Shown here in pieces: positions 1 to 6,277 of a stretch of DNA of 14,665 nt (positions within the stretch are counted from its first letter, which is position 1; each line of letters starts with the position of its first letter). Made by a program: the position numbers and the translations under genes. The notes under the pieces were generated by a model. That model was not told the DNA's origin, ran no database searches, and was given only the letters and a program-made list of their open reading frames with translations. This DNA is from DATFEN01 sp035691285 (GTDB taxonomy: Bacteria > Acidobacteriota > Vicinamibacteria > Fen-336), in the NCBI GenBank assembly GCA_035691285.1, contig DASSJI010000222.1, forward strand, positions 1-14,665, written 5' to 3'.

Positions 1-211
1 TGCGAGTCGTCGCGCTTGCTCCGTCGGCGACGGCCACGGGCAGCGGCTCGGGCGGCCGGCTGCGGAACGCGAGACCCAGGACCGCCGCCAGCACGATCGG
101 GAACACGAAGACCCAGAAGACCGCCTCGGGCTCGCGCAGCAGCTCGCGGAGGCGGGCCAGGGTCAGCTCGACCAGGGGCGAGCGGACCGGGACCTCGCGG
201 ACCTCAGGCAT
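1..211 (-). CDS. ABC-2 type transporter permease, N-terminal part (cut by window edge)
   Basis: The gene starts at an ATG on the minus strand at 211 and runs off the left edge, giving 70 codons without a stop. The first 30 residues are a charged amphipathic stretch (LARLRELLREPEAV). A hydrophobic segment follows at about residues 31-48 (FWVFVFPIVLAAVLGLAF), and then a proline-rich outer region begins. This is the usual N-terminus of ABC-2/DrrB-like permeases, where an interfacial helix precedes the first membrane span. The start overlaps the stop of the ATPase gene by 8 bases (ATGCCTGA), so the two are very probably translationally coupled subunits of one exporter. The substrate cannot be told from this fragment. 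Confidence 0.8.
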   Translation of the reverse strand, partial: MPEVREVPVRSPLVELTLARLRELLREPEAVFWVFVFPIVLAAVLGLAFRSRPPEPLPVAVADGASATTR

Positions 212-1145
212 CGCGCAGCGTCCTCCCAGTCAGCGAGACGAAGACGTCCTCGAGGGTCGCGTGGTGGGTCGTGAGCTGCGTCGGCTCGGCGCCGCGCTCG
301 GCCAGGGCGGCGAGCAGGCCGGGCACCGCCCGGTGCACCTCGCGGACCGTGAGCCGCCAGGTCCCGTCGTCGTGGGCCACGCCCTCGACGCTCGGCAGCG
401 TCCGGAGCGCCTCGGCCGACACCATGTCCGCCGGCTCCACCGCGAACTCGATCACGTGCTCGGCGCCGAGCGAGGCGATCAGCTCGCGGGGCGTCCCCAG
501 TGCGATCGCCTTGCCGTGGTCGATGATCGCCACGCGGTCGCAGAGCCGCGCCGCCTCGTCCATGTAGTGTGTCGTGAGCAGCACCGTCCGGCCGCGGGCC
601 TTGAGGCTCTCGACGATGTCCCAGCACTGCAGCCGCGACTGCGGGTCGAGCCCCGTCGTCGGCTCGTCCAGGAAGAGCAGCTCGGGGTCTCCCACGAGCG
701 CGCAGGCGAGGGACAGGCGCTGCTTCTGGCCCCCGGAGAGCGTGCGGACGTGGGCGTCGGCCTTGTCCTGGAGCTGCACGAGCGCCAGCGTCTCGGCAAC
801 GCCCGGGCCACGGGGGTAGAAGCTCCGGAACAGCGCGATCACCTCGCAGACCTTGGCCTTGTCCGCGAACTTCGTCTCCTGTAGCTGCACGCCCAGGCGC
901 GCGCGGAGCGCCACGCCGTCGCCGGCCCAGCGCTCCCCCAGGACCTCGACCTCGCCGGCGTCGGCGCGCGTGAGGCCCTCGAGGATCTCGACGGTGGTGG
1001 TCTTGCCGGCCCCGTTGGGCCCCAGCATCCCGAAGCACTCGCCCAGCCGCACCTCGAGGTCGACGCCGTTCAGCGCCACCACGGACCCGTAGCGCTTGAC
1101 CAGGCCGCGGCAACGGAGCGCAGGGGCTTGTGCAGAAGAATTCAC
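204..1145 (-). CDS. ABC transporter ATP-binding protein (DrrA/CcmA/NodI type)
   Basis: A 313-residue cytoplasmic ATPase that would power the membrane permease encoded just downstream. All nucleotide-binding motifs are present: Walker A GPNGAGKTT (42-50), Q-loop LQET (88-91), signature LSGGQ (136-140), Walker B LLFLDEPTTGLDP (156-168) and the switch histidine in TTHYMDEA (191-198). After about residue 215 comes the C-terminal extension typical of DrrA-like exporters. The reading frame stays open further upstream, but I chose the GTG at 1145: AGGA lies 9 bases before it, and homology to the family begins about 10 residues in (ALRCRGLVKRYG). The gene is divergent from the metallophosphoesterase, with 58 bases between them. 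It could export a drug, lipid or polysaccharide; the family does not decide this. Confidence 0.93.
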   Translation of the reverse strand: MNSSAQAPALRCRGLVKRYGSVVALNGVDLEVRLGECFGMLGPNGAGKTTTVEILEGLTRADAGEVEVLGERWAGDGVALRARLGVQLQETKFADKAKVCEVIALFRSFYPRGPGVAETLALVQLQDKADAHVRTLSGGQKQRLSLACALVGDPELLFLDEPTTGLDPQSRLQCWDIVESLKARGRTVLLTTHYMDEAARLCDRVAIIDHGKAIALGTPRELIASLGAEHVIEFAVEPADMVSAEALRTLPSVEGVAHDDGTWRLTVREVHRAVPGLLAALAERGAEPTQLTTHHATLEDVFVSLTGRTLRDA

Positions 1146-1203
1146 AACTTTTGATCCTATCTCGATACACGGCCGTCTGCCGGCACGGTAAGCTGCATTC
1201 TCG

Positions 1204-2040
1204 ATGAAGCGTCGAGCCGCGCTCCTCGCCGTCGCCGCCGCCCTGGTCCTGGGCGGCGCGAAGGCGCCCGAGAAGCGGCCCGAGCCGACGACCTTCACCT
1301 TCTTCGTCGGCAGCGACTCGCACTTCGGCTACGCGGGCATGCTCGAAGCCAATCGCTCGATCGTCGAGCAGATGAACGCCCTGCCCGGCACGCCCTATCC
1401 GCCCGAGATCGGCGGGGTCGTGGACACGCCCCGCGGGCTCGTCTTCACCGGCGACACCACCGAGAACGGCACCCTCGCGGAGTTCGCCGAGTTCGAGCAG
1501 GTCTTCGGGCTCACCGGGAAGGACGGGCTGCTGCGCTTCCCCGTCTTCGAGGCCATCGGCAACCACGACGTCAACCGCGAGTCGCCCATCAAGGAGGTCG
1601 TGACGAGGCGCCACGGCGGCATCCAGTACGCCTGGGACTGGTTCGACGTCCGGATGATCTGTCTGGACATGTACCCCGACGACGCGACCCGCGCCTGGCT
1701 CGAGGACGAGCTGGCGCGGGTCGGCCCCGATCGCCCCGTGATCGTGTACTTCCACTACTCGCTCCAGGGGCCGTACAGCGACTCGTGGACCCAGGACGAG
1801 AAGCGCGCCTTCGGAGCCTCCCTCGCCGGGTTTAACGTCCTCGCGATCTTCCACGGCCACTGGCACCGCTACGGCCACTATCTCTGGAACGGGATGCCGG
1901 TGTTCCGTCCGGGCTCGCCGAAGCACTCGTCCCGCGCGTTCCTGGTCGTGCGCGTCCGCCCGCGCGAGATGGACGTCGCCGCCTGGGACTTCGAGAAGCG
2001 CGGCTGGATAGAGTCCTGGACGGTGCCGGTGAGGCGGTAG
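1204..2040 (+). CDS. Exported calcineurin-like metallophosphoesterase
   Basis: A 278-residue protein. The N-terminus is a signal peptide (KRR, then a hydrophobic run at 5-18, with likely cleavage near AKA at 19-21), so it probably acts outside the cytoplasm. The five metal-binding blocks of the calcineurin-like phosphoesterase fold appear in order: D38-x-H40, G83-D84 (GDTTENG), G119-N-H-D122, H184 (YFHYS) and GHWH (218-221). These residues coordinate two divalent metals, and the family hydrolyses phosphomono- or diesters; the substrate is unknown. There is no clear Shine-Dalgarno before the ATG. The promoter of the next gene begins 8 bases after the stop, so the gene appears to be transcribed alone. 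Confidence 0.9.
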   Translation: MKRRAALLAVAAALVLGGAKAPEKRPEPTTFTFFVGSDSHFGYAGMLEANRSIVEQMNALPGTPYPPEIGGVVDTPRGLVFTGDTTENGTLAEFAEFEQVFGLTGKDGLLRFPVFEAIGNHDVNRESPIKEVVTRRHGGIQYAWDWFDVRMICLDMYPDDATRAWLEDELARVGPDRPVIVYFHYSLQGPYSDSWTQDEKRAFGASLAGFNVLAIFHGHWHRYGHYLWNGMPVFRPGSPKHSSRAFLVVRVRPREMDVAAWDFEKRGWIESWTVPVRR

Positions 2041-2048
2041 GGCACTGT

Positions 2049-2077
2049 TTGCACTCCGACACCGGTTCATGTATGAT
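2049..2077 (+). promoter_or_regulatory. Sigma-70 type promoter of the cold-shock gene
   Basis: TTGCAC (2049-2054) is followed after exactly 17 bases by TATGAT (2072-2077). The -10 box matches consensus at 5 of 6 positions, the -35 box only at 3 of 6. Predicted transcription would start near 2083-2085, about 115 bases before the cold-shock start codon. The promoter begins 8 bases after the upstream stop codon. This is a call by eye. Confidence 0.5.
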
Positions 2078-2116
2078 GCGTCTGCTAGTCGGCGTTGCTT
2101 TGACGGAAACGAAGGA

Positions 2117-2144
2117 GCCGCCCACGGTGGGCGGCTTTTCTTTT
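2117..2144 (+). terminator. Terminator-like hairpin in the cold-shock leader
   Basis: GCCGCCC (2117-2123) pairs with GGGCGGC (2129-2135) around a 5-base loop and is followed at once by TTTTCTTTT (2136-2144). This is the form of a Rho-independent terminator. It lies downstream of the predicted promoter at 2049-2077 and upstream of the cold-shock start at 2199. It may therefore be an attenuator, or the 3' end of an RNA of about 60 nt, rather than only the terminator of the metallophosphoesterase. Confidence 0.7.
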
Positions 2145-2176
2145 GTGGACGTGCAGGGTGCGTGGCGATTGGTGAT

Positions 2177-2189
2177 GGCCTAGGAGGCC
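2177..2189 (+). promoter_or_regulatory. Shine-Dalgarno inside a small hairpin before the cold-shock gene
   Basis: The ribosome site AGGAGG (2182-2187) lies in the loop and 3' arm of GGCCT-AGG-AGGCC (2177-2181 with 2185-2189), 11 bases before the ATG. The five-pair stem could limit ribosome access. It is short, and the structure has not been tested. Confidence 0.4.
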
Positions 2190-2198
2190 TGTACGTTC

Positions 2199-2399
2199 AT
2201 GATCAAGGGTACGGTGAAGTGGTTCAACGAGTCCAAAGGCTTCGGGTTCCTGTCCCGCGAAGGCGGTCCCGACGTCTTCGTCCATCACTCGGAGATCCGG
2301 GCCGAAGGGTTCCGGACGCTCAACGAGGGTGACGCGGTGCAGTTCGAGGTCGTCGACAGCCCGAAGGGGCCGCGCGCGGCCAACGTCAGCCGCATCTGA
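2199..2399 (+). CDS. Cold-shock protein (CspA family)
   Basis: A 66-residue single cold-shock domain, the normal length for the family. Both nucleic-acid-binding motifs are present: RNP1 KGFGFL (13-18) and RNP2 VFVHH (26-30), with the family's opening GTVKWFN (4-10). Such proteins bind single-stranded RNA and DNA in the cytoplasm and melt hairpins; E. coli CspA, CspC and CspE act as transcription antiterminators. AGGAGG lies 11 bases upstream. The gene has a candidate promoter (2049-2077), a long leader of about 115 bases holding a terminator-like hairpin, and its own strong terminator (2423-2452), so it is monocistronic. Confidence 0.95.
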   Translation: MIKGTVKWFNESKGFGFLSREGGPDVFVHHSEIRAEGFRTLNEGDAVQFEVVDSPKGPRAANVSRI

Positions 2400-2422
2400 C
2401 GGACGCGTAGGACCACGTCCAG

Positions 2423-2452
2423 CGCCCGGGGCAAAAGCGCCCCGGGCGTTTT
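2423..2452 (+). terminator. Rho-independent terminator of the cold-shock gene
   Basis: CGCCCGGGGC (2423-2432) and GCCCCGGGCG (2439-2448) form a perfect 10-bp stem around a 6-base loop, followed by TTTT. It lies 23 bases after the cold-shock stop. The T-tract touches the stop codon of the convergent SDR gene (2452-2454). On the minus strand the stem has no T-tract after it, so it should act mainly on plus-strand transcripts. Confidence 0.88.
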
Positions 2453-3309
2453 CATTTGGGCAGCCCGACCAGCGTCGCGCTGACCTCCCACAGCCGCTTC
2501 GCCAGGGCCGCGTCCTGCGCGAGGGGCGCGGGCGCCGACTCCCGCCCGCCCTCGAAGTACTTCCCCGTCACGCTCTCGAGCCCTGGATCGGCCGCGAGCT
2601 GCACGACCCGCTCGGCCCCCTTCTCCGCGCTGATGAACTTCGGCCGGAGGAGGATGGCGATGATCGGCTTGGCCCAGAGCGGCGCCCCCGACCAGATGTT
2701 CGTGTCCACGGAGCCCGGGTGAAGGCTGTTCGACGTCACGCCCTTGCCTTCCAGGCGCCGGGCCAGCTCCGCGGCAAACAGCACGTTGGCGAGCTTGGAC
2801 CGCGCGTAGGCCGCCATGATCGAGTAGCCCCGCTCGAAGCCCAGGTCGTCGAAGTCCAGCGTCCCGCGCCGGTGCCCCACCGACGCCACCGTGACGACCC
2901 GGGCGGGGGCGCTCTCCACGATCAGGTCCAGGAGCAGGTTCGTCAGCAGGAAGTAGCTGAGGTGGTTGACCGCGAACGTGGCTTCGATGCCGTCCGCGGT
3001 CAGCCGCCGCTTCTTGTTCACCCCGCCGGCGTTGTTCACGAGCACGTGCAGCCGATCGTGTCGCTTGCGGACAACCGCGGCGAGGCTGCGGATCGACGCC
3101 TGGGACGAGAGGTCGCACATCAAGTGGGACACGTCCCGAGACCCGCTCCGCGCGATCACGTCGGCCGTGGCGGCTTCGGTCCGGGCATGGTCCCGGCCGA
3201 CCATCACGACCTTCGCCCCTGACCGCGCGAGCTGAACGCTCGCATCGAGCCCGATCCCGCTCGTGGCGCCGGTGACGAGAACGGTCTTGTCGCGGACGGT
3301 CCAGCCCAT
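2452..3309 (-). CDS. Short-chain dehydrogenase/reductase (retinol-dehydrogenase-like)
   Basis: A 285-residue NAD(P)-dependent oxidoreductase of the SDR superfamily. The cofactor-binding TGATSGIG motif is at 14-21, the adenine-ring aspartate in CDL at 65-67, NNAG at 92-95 and N115. The catalytic residues are S143, Y168 and K172 (YARSK), and HPG sits at 197-199. The overall shape (VNHLSYFLLTN, YARSKLAN) resembles the retinol dehydrogenase/WW-domain oxidoreductase branch, but the substrate cannot be deduced. The ATG lies only 6 bases after the stop of the PIN toxin gene, with a weak GGTAGG site inside that gene's end, so it is probably the last gene of the toxin-antitoxin operon. Confidence 0.92.
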   Translation of the reverse strand: MGWTVRDKTVLVTGATSGIGLDASVQLARSGAKVVMVGRDHARTEAATADVIARSGSRDVSHLMCDLSSQASIRSLAAVVRKRHDRLHVLVNNAGGVNKKRRLTADGIEATFAVNHLSYFLLTNLLLDLIVESAPARVVTVASVGHRRGTLDFDDLGFERGYSIMAAYARSKLANVLFAAELARRLEGKGVTSNSLHPGSVDTNIWSGAPLWAKPIIAILLRPKFISAEKGAERVVQLAADPGLESVTGKYFEGGRESAPAPLAQDAALAKRLWEVSATLVGLPK

Positions 3310-3315
3310 CGGCGC

Positions 3316-3741
3316 CTACCCGATCGATCCGAGCCAAAGCACGGAACCGGACAGCGGACGCGCGGCCAACGCGCTCGCGAACCGCCGATCGGCCGTCACC
3401 AGCTTGCAGTCGAGTGCGAGAGCGAGGGCCAGGTACAAGCAGTCGTAGACGCTGCGGCGCGCGGCAAGGGCAAGGTCCAGGGCGCCCTCGACCAGTGAGT
3501 GTGACGGGAAGACAGCCAGAGGCACTCGCCCGAGCGCCCTGAGGATGGCGCCCGCCTCGGCCGCAGTGATCTCCTTCCTGAGGACCTTCTTCCACAGGAT
3601 GCTGCCCACCTCCGGGAGAAGCAGGTCGGGGCAGGCCAGCTCGTGGTCGTCTTCCTCCAGCAGCCGCGCGGCTTCGTCCGAAAGGGCTTCAGGGACGAAC
3701 CATTTCGCGGCGACGCTCGCGTCGACCACGTACAGCGTCAA
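3316..3741 (-). CDS. vapC: PIN-domain ribonuclease toxin (VapC family)
   Basis: A 141-residue PIN-domain protein. The acidic residues expected to bind Mg2+ in the RNase active site are visible: D7 (VVDASV), E44 (PEVGSILWK), D100 (VYDCLYLALA) and D118 (TADRRF). VapC toxins cleave tRNA or rRNA and are held inactive by the partner encoded upstream. The start is a TTG that overlaps the antitoxin stop in a TTGA tetranucleotide, so translation is likely coupled. The length and order (antitoxin first, 4-base overlap) are typical of VapBC/FitAB pairs. Confidence 0.9.
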   Translation of the reverse strand: MTLYVVDASVAAKWFVPEALSDEAARLLEEDDHELACPDLLLPEVGSILWKKVLRKEITAAEAGAILRALGRVPLAVFPSHSLVEGALDLALAARRSVYDCLYLALALALDCKLVTADRRFASALAARPLSGSVLWLGSIG

Positions 3742-3968
3742 CGCGCCCGGTCTTCGGCGAGAAGCCCGGCGCTGTCGCTGTGGCGGCGTCCCGCGAGCCG
3801 CCGGCGGATCCGGAGCGCCAGCGCTCGCGCCTCCGGGAGGCTCTGGCCTGCGGCCCGTTCCAGGATGTCCTTCAGCTCCGTTTGGAGCGAGCGGCCGTGG
3901 CGTCGCGCTCGCTCCTTGAGCTGCGCGACCGCCCGCGCGTCGAGATCACGCACCAGCACCTGCGCCAT
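3738..3968 (-). CDS. FitA/VapB-like ribbon-helix-helix antitoxin
   Basis: A 76-residue protein with an N-terminal ribbon-helix-helix DNA-binding domain (about 1-42): beta strand AQVLVRDL, then helix ARAVAQLKERARRHG, then RSLQTELKDILERAA. This is the FitA/Arc-like pattern. The Arg-rich C-terminal half (45-76) would bind and neutralise the PIN toxin. AGGGGA lies about 8 bases before the ATG, and a TATCAT box a little further upstream on the minus strand could be a -10 element for autoregulated transcription. It follows the hydrolase gene by about 54 bases. Confidence 0.87.
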   Translation of the reverse strand: MAQVLVRDLDARAVAQLKERARRHGRSLQTELKDILERAAGQSLPEARALALRIRRRLAGRRHSDSAGLLAEDRAR

Positions 3969-4022
3969 CGCTCGTCCCCTGCTGCTAGCGCAATGATAGC
4001 ATCGGCGGCCGCGGCGGCCCTG

Positions 4023-4964
4023 CTAACGCCCCTTGGGCAGCAGCCCGCGCTCGCCCAGGAACGCGAAGATCGCCGCGAAGTTCGCGCGCTGCTGCTCCCG
4101 GGTGAAGTCCCCGTGGCCGCCCTTCTGGATCGAGACGAGCCGGTTCGGCACCCCCGCCTTGTCGAGGGCCTGGTGCAGCCGCGTCGCGTGCGAGTACGGC
4201 ACGAGCTCATCGGCGTCGCCGTGGATCGAGAGGACCGGAGGAAGCCCGGCGCGCACCATCGACAGGGGCGAGACGGCCCTGGCCAGCTCCCTGCGGCTCG
4301 GCAGCGAGCCCAGCCACTCGATCGCGTAGTGCTTCGCGTTCGGGCCATCGAGCAGGTCCGCGACATCGGTGATGCCGAACCAGTTCACGGCCGCTGCCAC
4401 CTTCATCGGCGGCTCCTCGCCCGAGCTCCAGCGCTTGTCGTCCACCGTGGGGCACGTGGCGTCGAAGCCGTCGGACGGCCTCAGGAACGCCGTCGTCAGG
4501 GCCAGGTGGCCGCCCGCCGAGGCGCCGGTCGTCACGATCCGGTCCAGGTCGAACTTGTACTTGTCGGCGTTGAGGACCACCCAGCGCAACGCACAGCGGA
4601 CGTCCTCCACCGCGGCCGGCGCCAAGGCGACGCGGCCCAACCGGTAGCTGACGTTGACGACGGTGAAGCCGCGCGCCAGGTACGGGATCAGGGCGACCGT
4701 GTCCACCTGCCTCGAGCCCTCGACCCACCCCCCGCCGTGAATGTGAAGGACGGTGGGGTTCGGAGCCGACAAGGGCTGCGGTGCGTAGACGTCCAGCTTC
4801 AGGTCGACGTTGCTCGCGGTCCGGTACGTCAGGTTGGCGGTCTCCCACATCGGGTAGTCGGTCGTGAGGTCCACGGCCCACTCGTCCCGCGGATCGAGCT
4901 GCGCCTGGGCCGGCGCGGTGATCGCGAGGGCCAGCAGGAGGAGGACGGTGCGCGGCCCCGTCAT
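4023..4964 (-). CDS. Secreted alpha/beta-hydrolase (BD-FAE/carboxylesterase-like)
   Basis: A 313-residue serine hydrolase with a signal peptide (hydrophobic 7-17, likely cleavage after AQA about 19-21). The oxyanion-hole motif HGGGW is at 76-80 and the nucleophile S149 sits in GASAG (147-151). The likely acid is D250 or D252 (HGDAD), and the histidine H284 (GGHGDF). This is the esterase/lipase arrangement of the hormone-sensitive-lipase and feruloyl/acetyl-esterase-like groups. It would cleave esters in the periplasm or outside the cell; the substrate is unknown. Its ATG follows the TAG of the coiled-coil gene directly (TAGATG), so the two are probably cotranscribed. Confidence 0.9.
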   Translation of the reverse strand: MTGPRTVLLLLALAITAPAQAQLDPRDEWAVDLTTDYPMWETANLTYRTASNVDLKLDVYAPQPLSAPNPTVLHIHGGGWVEGSRQVDTVALIPYLARGFTVVNVSYRLGRVALAPAAVEDVRCALRWVVLNADKYKFDLDRIVTTGASAGGHLALTTAFLRPSDGFDATCPTVDDKRWSSGEEPPMKVAAAVNWFGITDVADLLDGPNAKHYAIEWLGSLPSRRELARAVSPLSMVRAGLPPVLSIHGDADELVPYSHATRLHQALDKAGVPNRLVSIQKGGHGDFTREQQRANFAAIFAFLGERGLLPKGR

Positions 4965-5468
4965 CTAGCCCGCCCTCCGCTCGAGCGCGGCCACGCGTTC
5001 GTCGAGGCGTTCGACCACGGCCACTCTCGCCGACAGCTCGCGGATGTCGACGCTGTTTTGCTGGACACCCACCTTGAGCTCACGGACGTCGGTCTTCAGG
5101 CCCGCCACGTCAGTCTTTAGGCCGGCCACGTCAGTCTTTAGGCCGGCCACGTCGGTCTTCAGGCCGGCCACGTCGGTCTTCAGGCCAACCACCTCCCCAT
5201 TTAAGGCAGCAAGGCCGATCCCAAGCTGGCTCACATCGTTCTTGAGTTCCCCGACTTCGGCCCGGGTCGTCTTGATGGTGGCCTCCAGCACCGAATCGCG
5301 CTCACGGCTCTCACGATCGAACCGGTCGATCCGCTCCTCCAGGGCCGTCCGCGAAGCCTGCACGGCCTCGATCGTTGCGCGATTCTGCTCAGCGATGCCT
5401 TCCAGGAGCACGCCTTGCTTGTGCACCTGGTCCCGCAGGAATGCTTCGAGCGTCTCTCTCTTCTTCAT
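4965..5468 (-). CDS. Coiled-coil protein with tandem heptad repeats
   Basis: A 167-residue, mostly helical protein without a recognisable enzyme domain, signal peptide or membrane span. Residues 93-127 are five consecutive copies of the heptad V(A/V)GLKTD. The flanking sequence (72-90 and 128-165) keeps the same a/d hydrophobic spacing, so the C-terminal half should form one long coiled coil. I chose the ATG at 5468 because GGGAGGTGG precedes it by about 9 bases; a GTG at 5480 is in frame but sits directly on that site. It is encoded directly before the secreted hydrolase with no gap. The role is unknown; it may be structural or oligomerising. Confidence 0.78.
   Translation of the reverse strand: MKKRETLEAFLRDQVHKQGVLLEGIAEQNRATIEAVQASRTALEERIDRFDRESRERDSVLEATIKTTRAEVGELKNDVSQLGIGLAALNGEVVGLKTDVAGLKTDVAGLKTDVAGLKTDVAGLKTDVRELKVGVQQNSVDIRELSARVAVVERLDERVAALERRAG
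5088..5192 (-). repeat. Five tandem 21-bp repeats inside the coiled-coil gene
   Basis: Five in-frame 21-bp units lie at 5088-5108, 5109-5129, 5130-5150, 5151-5171 and 5172-5192. Units two and three are identical and share two synonymous changes relative to the others (plus-strand gtcagtcttta versus gtcggtcttca). This points to recent unit duplication by slippage or unequal exchange. Each unit encodes one heptad, so copy number changes coil length without breaking the frame. Confidence 0.92.
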
Positions 5469-5505
5469 CGCTTCTTCCACCTCCCGAGGCGGAGGCTATC
5501 CGCGA

Positions 5506-5531
5506 GTCCGGTCAGGGCAGGTCCGATCAGG
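5506..5531 (-). repeat. Direct repeat upstream of the coiled-coil gene
   Basis: Plus-strand GTCCGGTCAGG (5506-5516) and GTCCGATCAGG (5521-5531) match at 10 of 11 positions with a 15-base period. They lie 38-63 bases upstream of the coiled-coil start. This could be an operator, but the pair is short enough to be chance in GC-rich DNA. Confidence 0.3.
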
Positions 5532-5574
5532 ATGGCAATGCTATACCAGGGCTCAAGCGCGACCGGCTCGGCCG

Positions 5575-6135
5575 CTACTTCACCAGTTCGGCGAGGCTGA
5601 AGCGAAATCGGGGAAGAACGTCTTCCCCGTCCAGGTCATCGTCGGCCTTCACCTCCCGCACGTCGGTGAGTGAACGGTAGACGACTGCTCGACCGGCCCT
5701 CGGATCGATGACCCACACGAGGCGGACGCCGGCCTGCAGGTACTCCCCCACCTTGTCGAGCACGGTCCGCGGCCGGTCCTCGGGCGAGAGGACCTCCACG
5801 GCAAGGTCGGGCGGCACGTCCGCGAAGCCCTCTGGAACTCCCGCGGCGAACCGCTCCTTCGCCACGAAGCTCGCGTCGGGCGAACGGACGTTGCCGCCGG
5901 GCAGGCGGAACCCAGTGCTCGATTCCAGGACGTACCCGAGATCGTTCGCCTCGACGAAGTTTTGGAGACGCGTGGTGAGGCGGACCAAGACCACGCCGTG
6001 ACGGGTCCCCGCTGGGCTCACGACGATCTGCCCGTCCACGAGCTCGTACTTCCGCCCGTCCCGCGGCGTAGCGCGGAGGTCGGCCTCCGTCGGTCGTCGT
6101 ACCGGCGTCGCCGTTTCCGCCACTTTCGCTGGCAT
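5575..6135 (-). CDS. Uma2 family endonuclease (PD-(D/E)XK fold), copy 1
   Basis: A 186-residue protein of the Uma2 (DUF820) family, which adopts a restriction-endonuclease fold. Visible family features are YELVDG (30-35), D87 in SPDASF, PDLAVEVLSPED (109-120, with E114 likely catalytic), K128 and the EYLQAGV...WVIDP block (131-145). The ATG at 6135 is favoured: GAGGG lies 7 bases upstream, and the next upstream ATG is out of frame. A second, clearly homologous copy lies at 12113-12676. It is divergent from the dynamin-like gene across 142 bases. The family is abundant in mobile and accessory regions; its biological function is poorly defined. Confidence 0.9.
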   Translation of the reverse strand: MPAKVAETATPVRRPTEADLRATPRDGRKYELVDGQIVVSPAGTRHGVVLVRLTTRLQNFVEANDLGYVLESSTGFRLPGGNVRSPDASFVAKERFAAGVPEGFADVPPDLAVEVLSPEDRPRTVLDKVGEYLQAGVRLVWVIDPRAGRAVVYRSLTDVREVKADDDLDGEDVLPRFRFSLAELVK

Positions 6136-6240
6136 GTTAGCACCCTCATGGACGCCGAATCGTGGGCCCCGGAGCTGCCAGGGGAGGTCCGCAAAAGGCA
6201 AGGTCATCACCGACTCGGCAACCTGCCGAGAATGTTCGGC

Positions 6241-6269
6241 GGCCGCTCCCGCGGCCCCGCCCATAGAAT
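6241..6269 (+). promoter_or_regulatory. Hairpin and -10-like box before the dynamin-like gene
   Basis: GGCCGC-TCCC-GCGGCC (6241-6256) is a perfect 6-bp inverted repeat. Eight bases further on is TAGAAT (6264-6269), 5 of 6 matches to a -10 box. From that box transcription would begin near 6276, almost on the GTG start at 6278, so the mRNA may be nearly leaderless. I see no convincing -35 box. Confidence 0.3.
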
Positions 6270-6277
6270 GGGTCGCT

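Noticed and set aside
163..2070. A 635-residue minus-strand open frame
   Set aside because: It is the shadow of the ABC ATPase in another frame and of the metallophosphoesterase on the opposite strand; its Arg/Ala/Gly composition and lack of domains are typical of GC-rich antisense frames.
3780..5120. A 446-residue plus-strand open frame
   Set aside because: It is antisense to the antitoxin, the hydrolase and part of the coiled-coil gene, all supported by motifs.
5088..5192. A short CRISPR-like array
   Set aside because: The 21-bp units are contiguous with no spacers and encode in-frame heptads of a coiled coil.
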